A stretch of DNA of 13,616 nucleotides from JAFAQB01 sp046724555. Lineage in GTDB: Archaea; Thermoproteota; Nitrososphaeria; Nitrososphaerales; Nitrososphaeraceae. The DNA lies in assembly GCA_046724555.1 (NCBI GenBank), contig JBKOWU010000025.1, positions 1-13,616 of the forward strand, in the 5' to 3' direction. The position numbers were made by a program, and so were the translations under genes. Position 1 is the stretch's first letter. Every line of letters begins with the position of its first letter. This document shows positions 12,737 to 13,616 of this stretch, piece by piece. Under the pieces are notes generated by a model. The model did not search any database, was not told where the DNA came from, and saw nothing but the letters and a program-made list of their open reading frames with translations.

Positions 12737-13048
12737 TAAAAAATCAAATTTGGAAACATTGCATTATTACTTACCGTTGAAAGCAATTTACCTTGTAGTC
12801 AAAAAAACTAAATAAGCTGAAATCTACTGTTTATGAACTTTATATTTAAGGTAGCCTGTAATCCCAGCCTTGGATACGCAGCAAGGAGAACTCATAGAAA
12901 TTCGGTATAGTAGGACCAATTATTTGCAATAATATTAAAAAGGAAGATATTCCATACATATATAGTATATATCCCAAATTCCAAATGATATATGAATTAA
13001 ATTGAGCGCTATATAGTTGGATCAAATTTAAAGAGAAAATAACAATCA
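12737..13048. other. Intergenic stretch between nuclease and integrase relic
   Basis: Very AT-rich. The minus-strand open frame here (12846-13061) is Ile/Tyr/Leu-rich because of base composition and is not called. The promoter of the nuclease gene occupies the left end. No att-like repeat or tRNA was found. Confidence 0.4.
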
Positions 13049-13312
13049 ATTTACAAACCATCAGATTTGTGGACTGAACAAGACGATCTCCTGTTTCTAA
13101 ATTATTGTCCAGGTAAACGTGACAAATGTTATCATATGATATCTAGAGACACAGGTTGTAGGCCACATGAGATATTAAATATCAAGATAAAAGATGTAGT
13201 ATTCAAAACTGCAGGAAACCACCAGTATGCAGAGGTTCTAGTTAACGGCAAGACAGGCATCAGACATATACATTACTCATGCCACTCAAGTAATAATGGA
13301 TGCAGTAGATAG
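13049..13312 (+). pseudogene. Relic of a second tyrosine recombinase
   Basis: The open frame begins mid-domain (IYKPSDLWTEQDDLLFLNYC) without a proper start and reads through the first catalytic motif: the Arg in ISRDTGCRPHEILNIKIKDV and the Lys in EVLVNGKTGIRHI. This order is that of an archaeal integrase catalytic domain. After RHI the frame degenerates. A one-base shift at about 13270 would give the expected PLL, then stops follow. The His-x-x-Arg, His and Tyr motifs are absent, so about half of the catalytic domain and all of the N-terminal domain are lost. A TTG at 13067 could serve as a start but the product would be inactive. It is unrelated at sequence level to the integrase at 9461, which suggests a separate past insertion. 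Confidence 0.75.
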
Positions 13313-13332
13313 TTCAAAAAGATAGAAAGAAT

Positions 13333-13344
13333 ACTAAATAAATA
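13333..13344 (+). promoter_or_regulatory. TATA box of the last zinc-ribbon gene
   Basis: ACTAAATAAATA, about 33 nt before the TTG at 13372, supports that start. Confidence 0.4.
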
Positions 13345-13371
13345 ACGTGCTGAAAGTAAAGAGAAGAAAAG

Positions 13372-13599
13372 TTGCCTCGAATTAACTGTAGAACTATACC
13401 AGAGCCTCAAGAAGGGACAAGACCAATATACAAGAAGAATGGCAGTAAAATTGAACCATTTATAGTGGGAAAAGCCGATATAGATTATATTTGTGGTAGA
13501 TGTGACAACATTATTGCTCAAAATGTTTCTCAAAGTCAGATAGCCTCAGATGCAGTATTCCAATGTCCAAATTGTCAAGCATTCAATGAGATTGAATAA
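13372..13599 (+). CDS. Small zinc-ribbon protein, function unknown
   Basis: This 75-residue protein has a basic, Pro-rich N-terminal third (INCRTIPEPQEGTRPIYKKN) and a zinc ribbon with C41, C44, C65 and C68 (YICGRCDNIIAQN, then VFQCPNCQAFNEIE). The 20-residue gap between the Cys pairs suits a classic ribbon of two knuckles. It has no signal peptide or membrane span, so it is cytoplasmic. The start is TTG at 13372, with no ATG in frame; the TATA-like box at 13333-13344 supports it. The gene lies 59 nt after the stop of the integrase relic but has its own promoter and so need not belong to that element. Its family is not recognised beyond the ribbon. Confidence 0.65.
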   Translation: MPRINCRTIPEPQEGTRPIYKKNGSKIEPFIVGKADIDYICGRCDNIIAQNVSQSQIASDAVFQCPNCQAFNEIE

Positions 13600-13616
13600 G
13601 TAGTTAATAAACAATA

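Noticed and set aside
12855..12870. Match to the human Alu phrase GCCTGTAATCCCAGC
   Set aside because: Only about 15 bases agree, with no poly-A, no flanking Alu sequence and no SRP-like fold recognised. Treated as coincidence, although screening for contamination would be easy.
12846..13061. Minus-strand 71-codon hydrophobic open frame
   Set aside because: The Ile/Tyr/Leu content follows from AT-rich DNA. It has no promoter or recognisable protein pattern and lies opposite the upstream edge of the integrase relic.

Overview
The window looks like an AT-rich chromosomal segment of an ammonia-oxidising archaeon (Thaumarchaeota/Nitrososphaeria). The low G+C, about a third by eye, would suit a Nitrosocosmicus-like lineage; this is inference, because no rRNA or other marker gene is present. 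The supporting evidence is a set of archaeal promoters (TATA boxes about 25-35 nt before start codons, often leaderless, with TTG/GTG starts), an exported cupredoxin of the type common in these archaea, integrases with the motif style seen in Thaumarchaeota, a coiled-coil protein like archaeal ATP-synthase subunit H, and many small zinc-ribbon and Cys/His proteins.

Layout. Positions 1-2650 hold the start of an exported protein (- strand, cut by the window edge), an internally duplicated small protein, a C2H2 zinc-finger protein with an aromatic C-terminus, an exported Ig-like protein and a SHOCT-domain protein. Positions 2650-4730 are gene-poor: only very small ORFs, a long imperfect inverted repeat and a short tandem repeat. 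Positions 4730-7780 hold a SnoaL-like protein, a one-domain cupredoxin, a broken HxlR-type regulator, a TauE/SafE permease and a two-helix zinc-ribbon membrane protein. Positions 7780-9460 hold a broken small gene, an 83-aa conserved-looking protein, a 25-aa membrane peptide and a two-gene operon of small Cys-containing proteins, one exported. Positions 9460-13616 hold a tyrosine recombinase with a stop at codon 3 of its natural start, a divergent RNase HI, an ATP-synthase subunit H-like protein, a PD-(D/E)XK nuclease-like protein, a relic of a second integrase and a zinc-ribbon protein.

How it works together. There is no single large operon. Most genes carry their own TATA box and are transcribed alone; the only clear operon is 9299->8931 (- strand). 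Two integrases in different states of decay, a frameshifted regulator and a frameshifted small gene suggest an accessory region that takes in DNA and erodes. Cell-surface functions recur: three exported proteins with signal peptides plus one more at the edge, a permease, and several tiny single-span membrane proteins. No tRNA, rRNA, CRISPR array or complete insertion sequence was seen.
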